From: Pollenia angustigena
Taxonomy: Eukaryota > Arthropoda > Insecta > Diptera > Polleniidae
Assembly: GCA_930367215.1 (NCBI GenBank)
Contig: OV884058.1
Span: 165,894,478 to 165,958,477 of the forward strand
Reading direction: 5' to 3'
Length of the DNA: 64,000 bases
The notes under the pieces were generated by a model, which worked only from the letters and a program-made list of their open reading frames with translations, was not told the origin of the DNA and did no database searches. The position numbers and the translations under genes are program-made. This document shows, piece by piece, positions 42,590 through 54,300 of the stretch. Each line of letters begins with the position of its first letter. The stretch's first letter is position 1.

Positions 42590-43264
42590 TTGTGTTCGTT
42601 CCAAAATAATCTTGAATTGAGAGGAATTCGTCTCTTCTACTATGTAGAATTTTTGCAGAAGTGGTTTCCTATATCTTTTAGAAACTTGTCAATATCATCA
42701 GAAAATGCACGCTTATATGCTGCCGCAGATACTAAATTTAGAATGTGGCATAAGCAATCATTCAATGAACAAGTGCAAAAATCTATTCACAATAGCGGAG
42801 TTCTGTGTTTGGTGCAAATAGTCTTGCAAAATATCATAGCTGTTTTGTTTAATCCAACAACAAAAAATAGAATTTCCCTTAGATTTCATAAAAAAGCTAC
42901 GTCATTTTGCATTTTCGCAAGACTATTTGCACCAAATTTTATTTTATATCATATTTATTTTATGCACAATTGTGCACAGAAAATGAAGATTTGGATTACA
43001 CTGCTGTACAGTACAAATCAAATGGGCATATACCAAAGAGAATACCCAAACGATAACACTGTGCTCGAAATTGACACTTTTTTAGACAAGCCGGGCACAT
43101 GCCGTTTTAGCATAATTCGTGCCCACCGTTTTTTTAGGATAGCTCTTGTTTTTGAGATATACCGTTATTTCGAAAATGGAGGAGGTTGCACAACATATAT
43201 TCCCGTAACTCAAAAACGGTTTAGTTTATTGAAACTACTAAAAAAAACCGAAATTCCGCAATAA
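42590..43264 (+). other. 224-codon open frame of unknown significance overlapping inverted repeats
   Basis: Longest frame outside the retroelements and long for such A/T-rich DNA. No domain, signal peptide or family is recognisable, and it begins at a non-ATG position. It crosses a hairpin-forming pair at 42,808-42,833 and 42,912-42,938 ('tttggtgcaaatagtcttgc' and complement) and part of another inverted repeat (43,058-43,355). These structures suggest fused MITEs rather than a gene. Confidence 0.25.
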
Positions 43265-43355
43265 AATTTCCTTTAAGAAAAGTAAAACTTTTCACATAAC
43301 GGTATATCTCGGAAACAAGAGCGTACCCAAATTATGCTAAAAGGCACAGTGCAAT
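43058..43355. repeat. Inverted-repeat element, about 300 bp
   Basis: 'ttttagcataattcg' and 'gagatataccgttat' on the left recur in inverse orientation on the right with 'gctcttgtttc' or similar between them. The arms are about 85% alike by eye. Exact ends and duplication not determined. Confidence 0.5.
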
Positions 43356-44543
43356 CAATTACACTAAAAGAAAAAAAAAATCTTGCACAAAAATTACTTC
43401 ATTTATATAAATAATAATCTTAAATGAATTTAAATACATATTAATATCGCTCATTTGCTGCAACGTCGTTATAAAGAGAGTTATGCTGTTGCTTAAAAAT
43501 ATCAGAGCTACAGATATTCACAGATAAAAAGAAGTCGGAGAGGGACGAAAATAAATTATATTATTTAAATTTAAAGATTGATATTTGAATTTGATATGTA
43601 ATTTTCAAAATATTAGAAACACTTACCCAGTTTTATTGCAAAAAAAAAGCATTACCGAAGACAAAGCTGCCTAGAAAGAAAAGTAAAAGGTATTTGGCCT
43701 GATTAATGAGTGATTTTATCAAAAATAAATTTAGATCATGTATCAAAATTTTAACTTGCAAAAAATAAACATACAAATTAAAAGAAAAAATGTTTCTAAT
43801 ATTTTAAACACCTGTTTTTATGAGTTACAAATTTTTTTATTTTTATACTTAAATTTAAAAAAAAAATAGTTTTACAAGTCAAAAAGTACAACAATCAGTT
43901 TTTTTTTCTTCTATATTTACTCAAATTAAAATCTTTGTAATACGATAAAAATCTAACCTTAAAACTACCAGCAAACACACCTTTTTAAAACTGTGTAAGT
44001 TTTATAACAACCTTGTTATTGTAGTTTTATTAACAATTTAAAAAAAAAAATCAATCAATAAAAAAGATAGATAAATTTAAAAACAAAAACTTTTAATATC
44101 TAATTTTATTTGCTTTAAAAAATGCTTAAGTGTAAATTTTTAATGATAGAAACGCACAAGCACACACTCTTTTCTAAGTTAATTAACACTTTTAATGAAT
44201 TACTAATGTCAATTAGCAGAGTGTTTGAAGATGCCAAAAAAAAAGACAGCAAACTTAAATAAGTAGCAAAAACTAAAATTAATAAATTTCGTTTGAAATT
44301 TGCAAAGCATAGAACCAGAAAGATGAATAATTTATTAATTAAACAGTAGTTTGTTATTAACCCAGCAAACATTTTTTAGGGAGGTGCTGTAAAAGAAGAA
44401 ACCCTAAAGGGTTATAGCAAATTGCATTCCTATATACCTTTATAGACCGTTAAGGTCTGCTCAGACCTAACAAATATTTGTCGTATTTAGTTACATGTAG
44501 GACCTTAAATATTTAATGGGTGTGAACATAGATTAAGTCTGGG
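43356..44543. other. No gene
   Basis: A/T-rich sequence with long A runs; an 85-codon minus-strand frame at 44,115-44,372 is unremarkable. Confidence 0.35.
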
Positions 44544-44667
44544 TTCACATAATGAAAGTTTTCTTTCAGAAAGTCTAAGTTATACATAGGTGAGAGGGGT
44601 GAGAACATGCTATGGATCTCTAACCAATAAACTCAGACTTTCTGAAAGATTACTTCCATAGTGTGAA
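44544..44667. repeat. Short inverted-repeat MITE, 124 bp
   Basis: Ends TTCACATAATGAAAG and, opposite strand, TTCACACTATGGAAG, both followed by 'ctttcagaaagtct'. About 34 bp of inverted repeat around a 55-bp centre. Confidence 0.6.
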
Positions 44668-44829
44668 AGTGTTTTATTTTTAATTGAAATTATTCAGAGT
44701 ATTCTTAAGATATCTAGCGCGTATTAGATTTCTGTAAAATGTTATCAATATTCAGCTCGGTAATTGTCGATACAAAGCGTGTTTTTATGTGGTGTACGCA
44801 GACGAAGAATATATACGGTCTCGGATTAC

Positions 44830-45690
44830 AATTTGTACTTAATTAAGATACGTTCACTGTTACCTTTCTCCAGATATACATAAATCTATATTGTTTAATA
44901 TTCAAGGTACCGTGGACACTTTTCAACCAAATTTTTGACAGAGGTTTTGTATAGAAAATGAAATTATTGGTTCCAAATTTAGAAACTTTTACTGTAACCG
45001 GTTTGCAGATATACAGAAATCTATATTGTCTTTGTATAGGTGGTAGCACGCCCACTTATCCAATTCCGCCCACTTTTTGCAAGAAATCGCGAATTAACAT
45101 CGAGGATATTTATACCAAGTTTGGAAACTTTTGCTGCTACGATTCTCCAGATATACGGTAATGTTTTTTGTATTCGAATGGAAAGTGCCACTGCCACTTC
45201 TCCAACCCCGCCAACATTATGTCAGATGTTGTGTATTGACAACGATGGTGCTTGTAGAACCTTATTTGGAAACTTCGGCTCTTGATGTTCTCCAGATACA
45301 CATACATCTATAATATAATTGTATGGGAAGGGCAATAAGAGTGGCAGTGCTTTAATAGCCCAGCTATGTGTACAAAATTTAACAATTTTTCTCCTACCGC
45401 TCTCGAGATATAAATAAATATATTTTGTGCCAAGCCCACTTTATCAATCTTGCCCAAATTTGATAAAATGTTGTGTATTGGTAACAAAGATATCTGTACA
45501 ATTTTTGAAACCTTAGCCCTTGCAGTACTTGAGAGGTGCCAGGCCCTCTCAGACCACTTTTAGAAAGAAGTTGTGTTCTGACAACCAAGCTGTTTGTTTC
45601 AAATTTGAAAACGTTTGCTCTAACCGTCCACCAGCTATAAGATAATTCATATTGTCTTTGTATGGAAGCTGTTACGCTCGCTTAAAAATT
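44830..45690. repeat. Diverged tandem repeat, ~140-bp period
   Basis: The motif 'tctccagatataca' or variants recurs at about 44,868, 45,004, 45,145, 45,290 and 45,402, a spacing of mostly 135-145 bp. Between recurrences there are matching 'aaatctatattgt', 'cccacttatccaat' and 'ggaaactt' segments. Overlapping plus-strand frames here come from the repeat. Confidence 0.65.
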
Positions 45691-45952
45691 TCAAATATTT
45701 TAAGCCTACATTAAGCGCCGGGTTATCAGGAATTTACTGGTAAAACTTCAGATGTTATATCGAGCCCTTACCGTGAAAATATCGTAAGCGCCATCATTTT
45801 AAATTTTCGATTTTTCAATAAATGACTTTATTGGCAACACTAGCACCTCCTAAAGTGTCAGGGTCACATAGGGAACCGTTACGATTTTATAGCAAGAACA
45901 ATTTTATCGTAAGCGACAAATTTCATACAAAATTTATATGAACACAGAAAAA

Positions 45953-46741
45953 ATTATTAGTAGTTGTTTATCAATCAACAAAAATATTTAAAAAGTACTT
46001 AAATTTAATTTATGTGATAACTGAATCAATTATTATTTTTTTTTTTTTTTTTTTTGTGGAATAAAAATTAAAAATATAATTTTGATTTAATTAACATTTT
46101 AGTTGTTTTTAAATAAATTTTGAATTAAAAAAATAACTAAATAACAAAAAATTATTTCAATATTTTTAATTAGGCTTAAGTTCATGAAATTTAATTTTTC
46201 ATTAAATTATTTTCATGAAGAAAGGAATTTTACAACATGAAAATTAATTAAAATTGTTATTGATAATCTTTCATTCCTGACGTGGCTGGGGCTCGAACCC
46301 CGGCCGGCAGGTTACCATGACATGTTTCGATCGCAACCACTCGATCTCCTCAGATGGATTTGCCGTCTTACACCAGCAGCCATCGACGACTGCTGACGTC
46401 AATAGTCAAACATCAATCCTTAAACCAAATTGTATTCTAACATTTGGTAGATCGAAATTTGCTTTCCTGAATGATTATTATTTTTCGTTTAAAATATTTC
46501 GTTTAAAATAAAATAATTCAAACTTGTGAAATTGTCGAAATCAATCAACACATTGTTTGAAACGGCAATGTTTTTTTTAACATTTTTATAATTAAATTTT
46601 AAAAATATTATTTATTGAGAAAAAAATATTCAAAATATTAAATTTTTACAATTTTTACTAATCAATACAATCATGGGTTGCTTAATTATATGAATTTGGA
46701 ACAAATTTGGTGATTAGAGACAATTTTTAATTTTTTCTGTG
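45953..46741. mobile_element. Non-autonomous element with CACAGAAAAAATTA ends, copy 2 (789 bp), nested
   Basis: Inverted ends CACAGAAAAAATTA, flanked by AA on both sides. Comparison with the uninterrupted relative at 25,551-25,808 shows one AA at the insertion point, supporting a 2-bp duplication. It carries a tRNA-like SINE. Related to 27,808-28,694 by its ends. Confidence 0.75.
46281..46400 (-). ncRNA. tRNA-derived SINE head, minus strand
   Basis: On the minus strand a perfect B box (GGTTCGAGCCC, + strand 46,290-46,300) is preceded about 45 nt upstream by an A-box-like 'atcgagtggttgcg'. Further G/C-richer sequence lies upstream (to about 46,400), in sharp contrast to the A/T-rich host element. 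Two RNA polymerase III promoter boxes at tRNA spacing without a complete cloverleaf indicate a SINE or tRNA pseudogene. Confidence 0.6.
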
Positions 46742-46819
46742 AAATAAATATAAAAAAAAATCTCTCTACTGTAAAATTTGATTTTTGGTGCTAAAGATAT
46801 TTTCATGGTTAGGGCTCGA

Positions 46820-48164
46820 TGATATATTAATAATTCTAGAGTTTCATAAACAATAATCACATGTTGTTTTTAAAACAATTGTTTCCAAAAGGGTGTTAGC
46901 ACACACTTTACGGTCCGTAATAGATTTCCAGAAAATGTTGTCTTTGAACTTTTTACTTTTATTAACTTTTATTATTTGAATTTCAAAAATGTATGTGTAG
47001 TTTATAGAACACGAGCGCCTTACTCGTCCGTTCAAATTACATTTAAAACAAAAACAAATTTCGAAAAAATTGTGTCACAAAGCGTCCGCAAGGCAATAAA
47101 CTGTGGGAATCCCTGCATTTGAAAAGAAGAAAACATAATTTTTGCATGCTTTTCAATGAAGGTACTAAATAATGTTAACCCTAGAAAGATAATCATACTC
47201 TGATAAACGTCATCAATACAACTTAGAAATCAGTTACTTAAAAGATAACCAAGTGTCATGTTGACTCAAAGGCTCGCTAAATTTCGAAATTGACTTATCT
47301 ACGCAGCGACTGGGATGTCTGATATCGATAAATCGAAATCTCAACACATAAGAAGCCATTTCAACTAGTGCTGGCAAAGTATTGGATAGTTGTCATCGAG
47401 TGTCGACTGTTTCCATTTTTCTATAGCGGTTTTAACCCTTGATAGTAAAGTCCCTTGTACCCCTTGTGAAGCTTATTAATTTAGTTAAAGTACTAGGATT
47501 TACAACAATGCAACAACAAAATGTATTAAACTTAAATTTACTACGCTGTGGTTGAAAAATCCAGCAAAAGGCTGTAGTAAACCCGTTTGTTAAATTACCC
47601 AGAATAAAACCGTTGAGGAAACTATAACTGTCTCTTTCTCTCATTCAGCAACTTCATTAATTTACAATACGAACGAAAAGGACACTCACGCTTTGTAGTA
47701 TAAAATCGTATTAAGTAAATCAGAGTTGTACACTTAATACAAAGGGTGAAAACCGCTTATGAGTACTTTCAGATACGCATCAGAATAATATAATTTTACA
47801 ACACGTACATTACTTCTCTTTAGGCGTCCAATGATTCCGTCTGATATGCCATTTGACTTGAATTCAAGCGACTTCAGTTTCCTGTTCGGCTTGGATTTGC
47901 GGTTGCTATTAATAAGGAGTAAGGCTAATCATTAGGAATTTGTGGAGTGAATTTAGAGTATCCAGTTTTCTCACATGGACAGTTGTATGTAGCCTGTACG
48001 CGCGTTGGCAAGCCATCGGTTTCGTATAGTTACACCGAAAATGGAAAAACAAGAAATATTGTGTACCACAGAGCATTACAATAAAAACAATTTATCACTG
48101 ATTTAAATGAATTCGAATTGATTTCTTATTTTCTTTTTTGTACTACGAAGTGTGCAGGGGTTCG
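46820..48164. other. No gene; mixed composition
   Basis: No coding region is supported. At 47,037-47,065 a short A-rich motif matches about 9,059-9,085. Parts of 47,780-48,050 are G/C-richer and may belong to the Helitron-like element ending at 48,168. Confidence 0.35.
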
Positions 48165-48168
48165 CTAG
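48149..48168 (+). mobile_element. Possible second Helitron-type 3' terminus
   Basis: A short CGAA/TTCG stem around 'gtgtgcagggg' directly precedes CTAG followed by T. The stem is only 4 bp and the 5' end is unknown, so this is tentative. Confidence 0.35.
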
Positions 48169-48225
48169 TATACTATATTTTAAAAAAGTTTTACTCGAAG
48201 GAAATGTTCCAGAGTAAAGATACAA

Positions 48226-48425
48226 TAAAAGGGTATTTAAAACGCACCGGCTTGTTTTTTTACATTACATTAAAGAAAAAAAATAATACTCTGAAAAACT
48301 AAATATTCGATTAATTGATGAATCGACATAAATTATTCGAATTTTTCGTTGATCGAAATAAACAATTATTCGAACTGTTAATCGCCAAAAATTAATCGAT
48401 TAATCGGACAACGGTTATTAAAATT
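48226..48425 (-). mobile_element. Fragment related to the hAT-like element at 10,704-11,983
   Basis: The reverse complement of about 48,335-48,420 matches 10,715-10,790 ('cgattaatcgattaattt', then 'gttcraataat'). A 'gggtatt' remnant lies at 48,228. Ends are too eroded to define a duplication. Confidence 0.6.
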
Positions 48426-48746
48426 ATAAATTTTTAAACGTAAACTAAAAAAAATTCTGCTATCTCTGTTTTGCATTTTATGTCAACCGTTAGCCAATTT
48501 TTTTTTTTTTAGAAATTTTATTGCTATCCTATTGTGCAATGTTATTTTGCAGGTGTAATGATCAACATTAACGGATTTATGCTAGAAGTTCTAATTATTT
48601 ATGGCCAATTTCACCAATTTATTTAAATATGAATTTATGTTTAAAATTCGTTATTCGTGTCAAATTAAAATAAAATAATATGAAAAACTGTATTTAAATA
48701 TGAATTTATATTTAAATAGAATTCGTGAAATTGGCCATTATAATAT

Positions 48747-49041
48747 GTCTGAGTTCATACGGCTCATGGCTTATTGACAAGATTCTTCCTTTTTCTTCTT
48801 TGAACATGATTTGGCGTTCAAATGATTCATGTCATGTTGACGACATGTTTTTTATTTTGTATAGTCGTGCGTATGCATGTGTGCTTTTTTGATATTGAAA
48901 ACAATAACAAAATTAAACAACGAATGAAATAGCAAAACGTAGACAGTACATGCATCTGTGTACTCGTTTCTTTTCCCCTCGTCCCTCTCGCTTATAAAGT
49001 AGCAATCATGTCAATAAGACATGAGCCGTATGAACACAGAC
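48747..49041. mobile_element. MITE family with GTCTG termini, copy 2 (295 bp)
   Basis: Ends GTCTGAGTTCATACGGCTCA and, opposite strand, GTCTGTGTTCATACGGCTCA. TAT flanks both sides. In inverse orientation to copy 1 (6,189-6,451) and about 30 bp longer because of a segment near 48,855-48,880. Confidence 0.82.
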
Positions 49042-50104
49042 TATGGAAATTGTGTTGGCAAAGTTGAGAGTCTGATTTCTAAAGGTCTCCTTTTAATTTT
49101 AAATAGTTTTAAAACATTTTATCCTCCTCTTGTTATTACTACTAGTTAAAAAACGATTCGCTTGGTTATTTATGTTTGTGTCATATATTTAAATGATACG
49201 AGTATTTAAATTTTTGGACCTCCAGATTGTCAAAAAATAAAAATAAACTCGAGTTTATTTCACAAAATTAATTAATTATACAATCAAATGCTAATTAATT
49301 GGCTTTAACTTTTTAAAAACAGCTAAACCATTGTTTAAAAAAAACTGAAATTTTAAGGAGTATAAAAAAAAAACAATGATTTTTTTTTTTGTTGTTAAAT
49401 GATTAAATTCAATGAAGTGTTACAATTTTTTATTAAGATATTTTATCGAATTTTGATCGAGCCGATAATTTTAACGTGTTTTTTTGTTTATTACGTTTTA
49501 ATATTTATAATTAATGATTAAATAATTTAACATATTGATATAAAAGTTTGTTTAAAATATAGTGACAGACATGTGCTACTGTAAAAATATTAAAATTTGT
49601 TTTTTTTCTAACTGGCAAAACATTTATTTAATGAAGTTATGAGTTTTTGAAAACAAAAAGAAGTGAATGATTAAGTGCGCATCAAAAGAAATCTTGTTTT
49701 TTATTCATTTATTTAAAATGATAAAACGATTAATAAATAAATTAATTTATCTTTTTGATTTAATTTAAAACTTTTTTATGTTAACATTTTGTTCTTGCAT
49801 TAACTTGGTTGATTGTTAATAACTTAATTTGAAATAGAAAACCAACAAACAGTTTAAAGTGAAATTAATTTCGAAATAATCTCTTAAAATAAAAAAATAA
49901 AAAACCAAAATACACTTTAAGCAGAAGAATCCACTTTACCCAACAGTTTTAAAAAAATTACCAAATCCTCTTAAAATCCTTAAAATGGTATTCATTAAAC
50001 GACAACTGAAATATTGTCGTTTAATGAATTTAACGGTTTACTTTACAAAAAAGTTTAAGGTTAAAAGTCTGCAAATTTTACACGACAGACAAACACATCT
50101 ACTA
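49042..50104. other. No gene
   Basis: Very A/T-rich; no coding region or element end recognised. Confidence 0.4.
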
Positions 50105-50385
50105 GGGGCCTATTTATTTGTTTATTTATTTTATTTATTTATGATTTCCTGCACAACAGAACTAAGTCTTATAATTACAGTGCAGGAATTTGTATGTGTA
50201 CAAATTAGTTTCCAAATTACATATAATAAAATGTTTACATAAAAAATTTTAACATAAAAAATTATAACATTAAAAATTTAGACAAAATATTTAAAAAGGA
50301 ATGCCCTAAAAGAAATTGCGTTGCTGTTTATTTGTTGGTGATAAGGAAGAGAATTCCAAAGACGAATTGCGTTAATGATTGGTGA

Positions 50386-50691
50386 TCTAGCAAATCTTAT
50401 TTTTTCAAAAAGGTATTTCGGCTTTTCGGTGTAAATCACTTTATGCAAAAATAAAAATGTCTTATCTTAAGAAGGCTTTGGAAAGAATCTCCACAGAGAG
50501 TTTTCGAGTATGCCGAAACTTGGTCACGCCTTTTAAGTCTAGCAAATCTTATTTTTTCAAAAAAGTATTTCGGCTTTTCGGTGTAAATCACTTTATGCAA
50601 AAACAAAAGAAGCCTTATCTTAAGAAGGCTTTCGAAAGAATATCCACAGAGAGTTTTCGAGTATGCCGAAACTTGGTCACGCCTTTTAAGT
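50386..50691. repeat. Two-copy tandem duplication, ~152-bp unit, inside the jockey-like relic
   Basis: 50,386-50,537 and 50,538-50,691 match closely ('tctagcaaatcttatttttt' through 'ggtcacgccttttaag'), so the encoded segment (F-A-R-L-K-R-R-D-Q-V) appears twice on the minus strand. The copies differ at a handful of positions. It arose after or with decay of the element. Confidence 0.85.
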
Positions 50692-51300
50692 CCATATATA
50701 TATCTAATAATGTTGTTATACAATACCTCAAGGTTTTTTGTACTAGTAGAATCACAATGAGAAAATAACTCGCATCCGTATGTAAGGCTTGGAACCAAAT
50801 AAGCTTTTGCAAGAAGGATTCTGACATTCAGCGGCGTAGTGTTGTACGGACCACAGGGCTCTTAGTTTGACATAAATTTGTCCAACCAGTGTATTTACAT
50901 GGCTAGACCACGTTAAGTTGCTGTTAAACACTAATCCCAGATTTTTCGCCGTTTTTACGATGTCAATTTTCTCATTGTTTATTAGGATATCATTTTCGAT
51001 TAAAGGTGTGACGGTTTTTTTGTGAATAACCAGTCATTTTGATTTTCGTGGATTTAAGCACAGACCATTTTGAGATGCCCAATGATATATGTTGTTTAGG
51101 TCGTAATTGAGTTTTTCAATGCTTTCCTTAATTGATGCTACTGGACTACTCAAGTATAATTGTACATCATCTGCATACATGTGCACACTACAGTGAGTTA
51201 ATTGCTGCGGCAGATCGTTAGCATATATTGAAAATCGATTCTTGAGGTACACCTCTAGACAATGATATAGGATTAGATACTTTGTTGTTTATGAACACCG

Positions 51301-51312
51301 ATTGAATACGAT
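51301..51312. repeat. Left target-site duplication of the RTE-like insertion
   Basis: ATTGAATACGAT, repeated exactly at 54,708-54,719. In the uninterrupted jockey-like frame this stretch occurs once. Confidence 0.88.
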
Positions 51313-54300
51313 ACGGGTTTTTCACAGAGGTGCACTTCGGTGTGGAACGCTATTTGCCTGCTATTCACTTGGGAATAGCAAGAAGCAATTCCTCTGCTGG
51401 ATTTCCCAAGCAGCTCACTACTTCCGGTCCTTTGGCCAAGTATCCCCTGGTAATGACGTTCAGAAACCCGTCTGATGTCAGCTAGAGTGAGAAGGCGTAC
51501 AGATATGAGTAACCTGAATGGCATGCGAACACCGGTGCGTCTCAGGTAATTAGGTGGTAATCCGGACTTCATTTTACCTCTGAAACTCAGCTGTATTTTT
51601 TATTTTATTTTTTTTTTTGCCTGCCTAGAGGTAGTTGGCAGCCCCAACACTAGGATCGGAGTGCAGTGATCCAATCAGCCCTCACTCTTAAACTACTACG
51701 ATTACAGAAACGTCGATAAATTTAAATAATGACCCCCCTCGATGACGACTTATGGCTTTAAACAACGGCTTATGATTGGTACTTGGAACGTTAGGACTCT
51801 TTCGGAAACATCTCGAATCGAGCAAGTACGCAGGGTAATGGCTGCACATAGCTTGGATGTCTTATGACTTAGTGAGGTACGATGGCTCAGCAACGGTTCC
51901 ACTTTTTTACCTTCTGGCTATCGTTTTATTTATGCAGGTCACGAAGCGCATAGAAAAAATGGAGTTGGAATATTACTTTCTCCAAAAGCTAGCTGCGCTT
52001 TATTGGAATACAATGCTATCTCTGATCGTATTATCACTGCTAGGATAAACTCTAAGTTTCGCAAGATTTCCATTGTTCAATGCTACGCTCCAACAGAACC
52101 TGATGACGACAGTGTAAAAGATACTTTTTATGATCAATTAGATTCAGCTATTAGCAAGATTCCTACTGGGGATATAAAGGTTTTCATTGGGGGCTTTAAC
52201 GCGAAAGTTGGAAATAATAACAACAACCTGCAGTCCGTTATGGGTAGACATGGTCTGGGAACGGTGAGAAACAACAACGGCGACAGGCTGGTTGACTTTT
52301 GTGCTCGAAACCGATTATTTATCGGTGGTACGAAATTCCCACACAAGGACATACACAAGTATACATGGGTGTGTCCTTCTGGCCGCACACACAACCAAAT
52401 TGACCACGTCCTGATGAGTGAATTGTTTTTGGGGTCCTTAATGGATGTCAAAACCCGTCGGCGAGCGGATATTGATAGTGACCACCGTTTACTCGTGGCA
52501 ACGTTTCGTTTTAGACCTGCTGCAGTTAAAACAAGGGATAGGCCCGTCAAATATAACACAACACGACTTCTTGATCGTAATATTGCACACATGTATAACG
52601 AAAAATTAAGGACAGCCTTGCTCGAAAAGCAACATCAGAACACATGGGCAGACGTATCGTCTGTTTGCAAGGAAACTGCCAGATTGGTGCTTGGAACACA
52701 AAACTTCAAGGTTAAGCCGTGGATCAGCGATGAAGCTTGGATTGAGATCCAAAACCGTAAACGACTGCACAGCGAACGTATAAACGCTAAAACTCAAGCA
52801 CAAAAAGAACAAGCAAGATCGCAATATCGACAGTCTTCTCGTCGAGTTCGAAACTTGGTACGCGCTGATCGTGAAAAATATTATAATAGCATTGCTGAAC
52901 AGGCGGAACAAGCCGCAAATACAGGCAACTTGCGTGGCGTGTATTCGGCCATTAAACAACTGAGCGGAAATAATATTAGAGGTACCACGATTCTAAAAGC
53001 AGCCGATGGAACTGAATTAACATCACCCGAACAACAACTTGAGCGATGGCGCGATTTCTTTTCCTTGCAAGCTTCAACAAACCAAAATGTTCATCAGGAA
53101 GATGATACTCTTTTTATTACAACTCGTCGTAACCCAAGAAGGGACATATCTACAGAGCCACCGTCATGCTCAGAAGTTGAAGATGCTTTAAATAGTATGA
53201 AAACCAACAAAGCATCTGGCACGGACAACATTCCTGCTGAACTTTTAAAATATGGAGCTAGTTCTTTAGCGCAGTTTCTCACTCCTATCATTCAAGAAGC
53301 ATGGGCATCGGACTATATACCAGATGAATGGAAGGAAGGTATAGTGGTCGCATTACCCAAGAAAGGGGATTTAACGCAATGCAAAAATTGGCGCGGTATA
53401 ACCATTCTAAACGCCATTGGTAAAGTAATGGCAACCCTCATTCTTCATAGAATCTCCCCTATTGTGGATCAGATATTGCGTGGTGAGCAGGATGGTTTTA
53501 GACAAGGTCGATCGTGTGCTGACCACATTAATACCTTGCGCATTATAATTGAACAGTCCGCTGAGTATAACACCCCTCTTTATTTACTTTTCGTCGATTT
53601 TGAACGTGCATTCGACACTATATCCCGAAACTCTATGTGGTCTGCATTAACCTACAAGGGAATTCCTGATAAAATAGTAAATCATGATACGCGAGCTATA
53701 TAGGGACGCTCAATGTAGGGTACGTTTCAATGTAAATGAGAGCCGGTCATTTGTTCCAGGCACAGGTGTGCGTCAAGGCTGTGTCCTGTCTCCAACGTTG
53801 TTTTTGCTACTGCTCGATTGCGTATTGGAACAAACCAACAGAGATGCACCTTTCGGTATTCGTTGGACACTGTCTGATTTTCTATATGACATAGACTATG
53901 CCGATGACATATGTCTAATGGCCCATCGCTTCTCGGATATAGAAGCTAAACTTACAAGTCTGTCTGAAAACGCCAAAAAAGTTGGTTTAAAAATTAACAC
54001 AAGTAAAACAAAACTTATGCGCATAGGTACAGATATCGTTACCCCATTAATAATAAATGACCAGCGTATTGAAGATGTGGATGCTTTTTGTTATCTTGGT
54101 AGCAAGATAACTAAGGATGGTGGTTCAAATGCCGACGTTACCGATCGCATTAATAAAGCTCGAGTAGCCTTCTTTTCTTTATCTAAAATTTGGCGAAGAA
54201 ATAATATTTCTCGGAAAACCAAAATCCGCAATTTTAACTGCAGTGTGAAGTCAGTATTACTTTACGGCTGCACCACATGGAGCTTAACGCAAGCCACCAC

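Larger units (their letters stand above)
45760..46819. mobile_element. TCGAGCCCTTACCG MITE family, copy 2, split by a nested element
   Basis: The left end TCGAGCCCTTACCGTGAAAA and right end (opposite strand) TCGAGCCCTAACCATGAAAA match. Its left half aligns with the reverse complement of 25,551-25,808. It is interrupted by the element at 45,953-46,741. Without the insert it is about 270 bp, close to the 258 bp of copy 1. Confidence 0.78.
50105..51312 (-). pseudogene. Jockey-like non-LTR retrotransposon relic, 3' half
   Basis: Minus strand. From the right, a G-V-P-Q block is followed by a deletion and frame change, then F-S-I-Y-A-N-D-L-P and the RT catalytic Y-A-D-D-V-Q-L-Y box (51,034-51,252), then N-G-L-x-L-N-P-x-K. 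Further on are a K-T-A-K-N-L-G-L-V-F block, a P-S-L-T-Y-G-C-E-L-F block and a C-terminal region (50,436-50,827). The A-rich tail on the minus strand appears as TTTA repeats at about 50,105-50,145. Frame breaks make it dead. The other half lies at 54,708-55,606. Confidence 0.85.

Noticed and set aside
42590..43264. 224-codon frame as a host gene
   Set aside because: Crosses two inverted repeats, starts at a non-ATG position and shows no domain; listed as unknown.
45040..45313. Three overlapping plus-strand frames
   Set aside because: They follow the diverged 140-bp tandem repeat and have no domain.
44830..45690. CRISPR-like array
   Set aside because: Period about 140 bp with diverged units, eukaryotic context; an ordinary tandem repeat.
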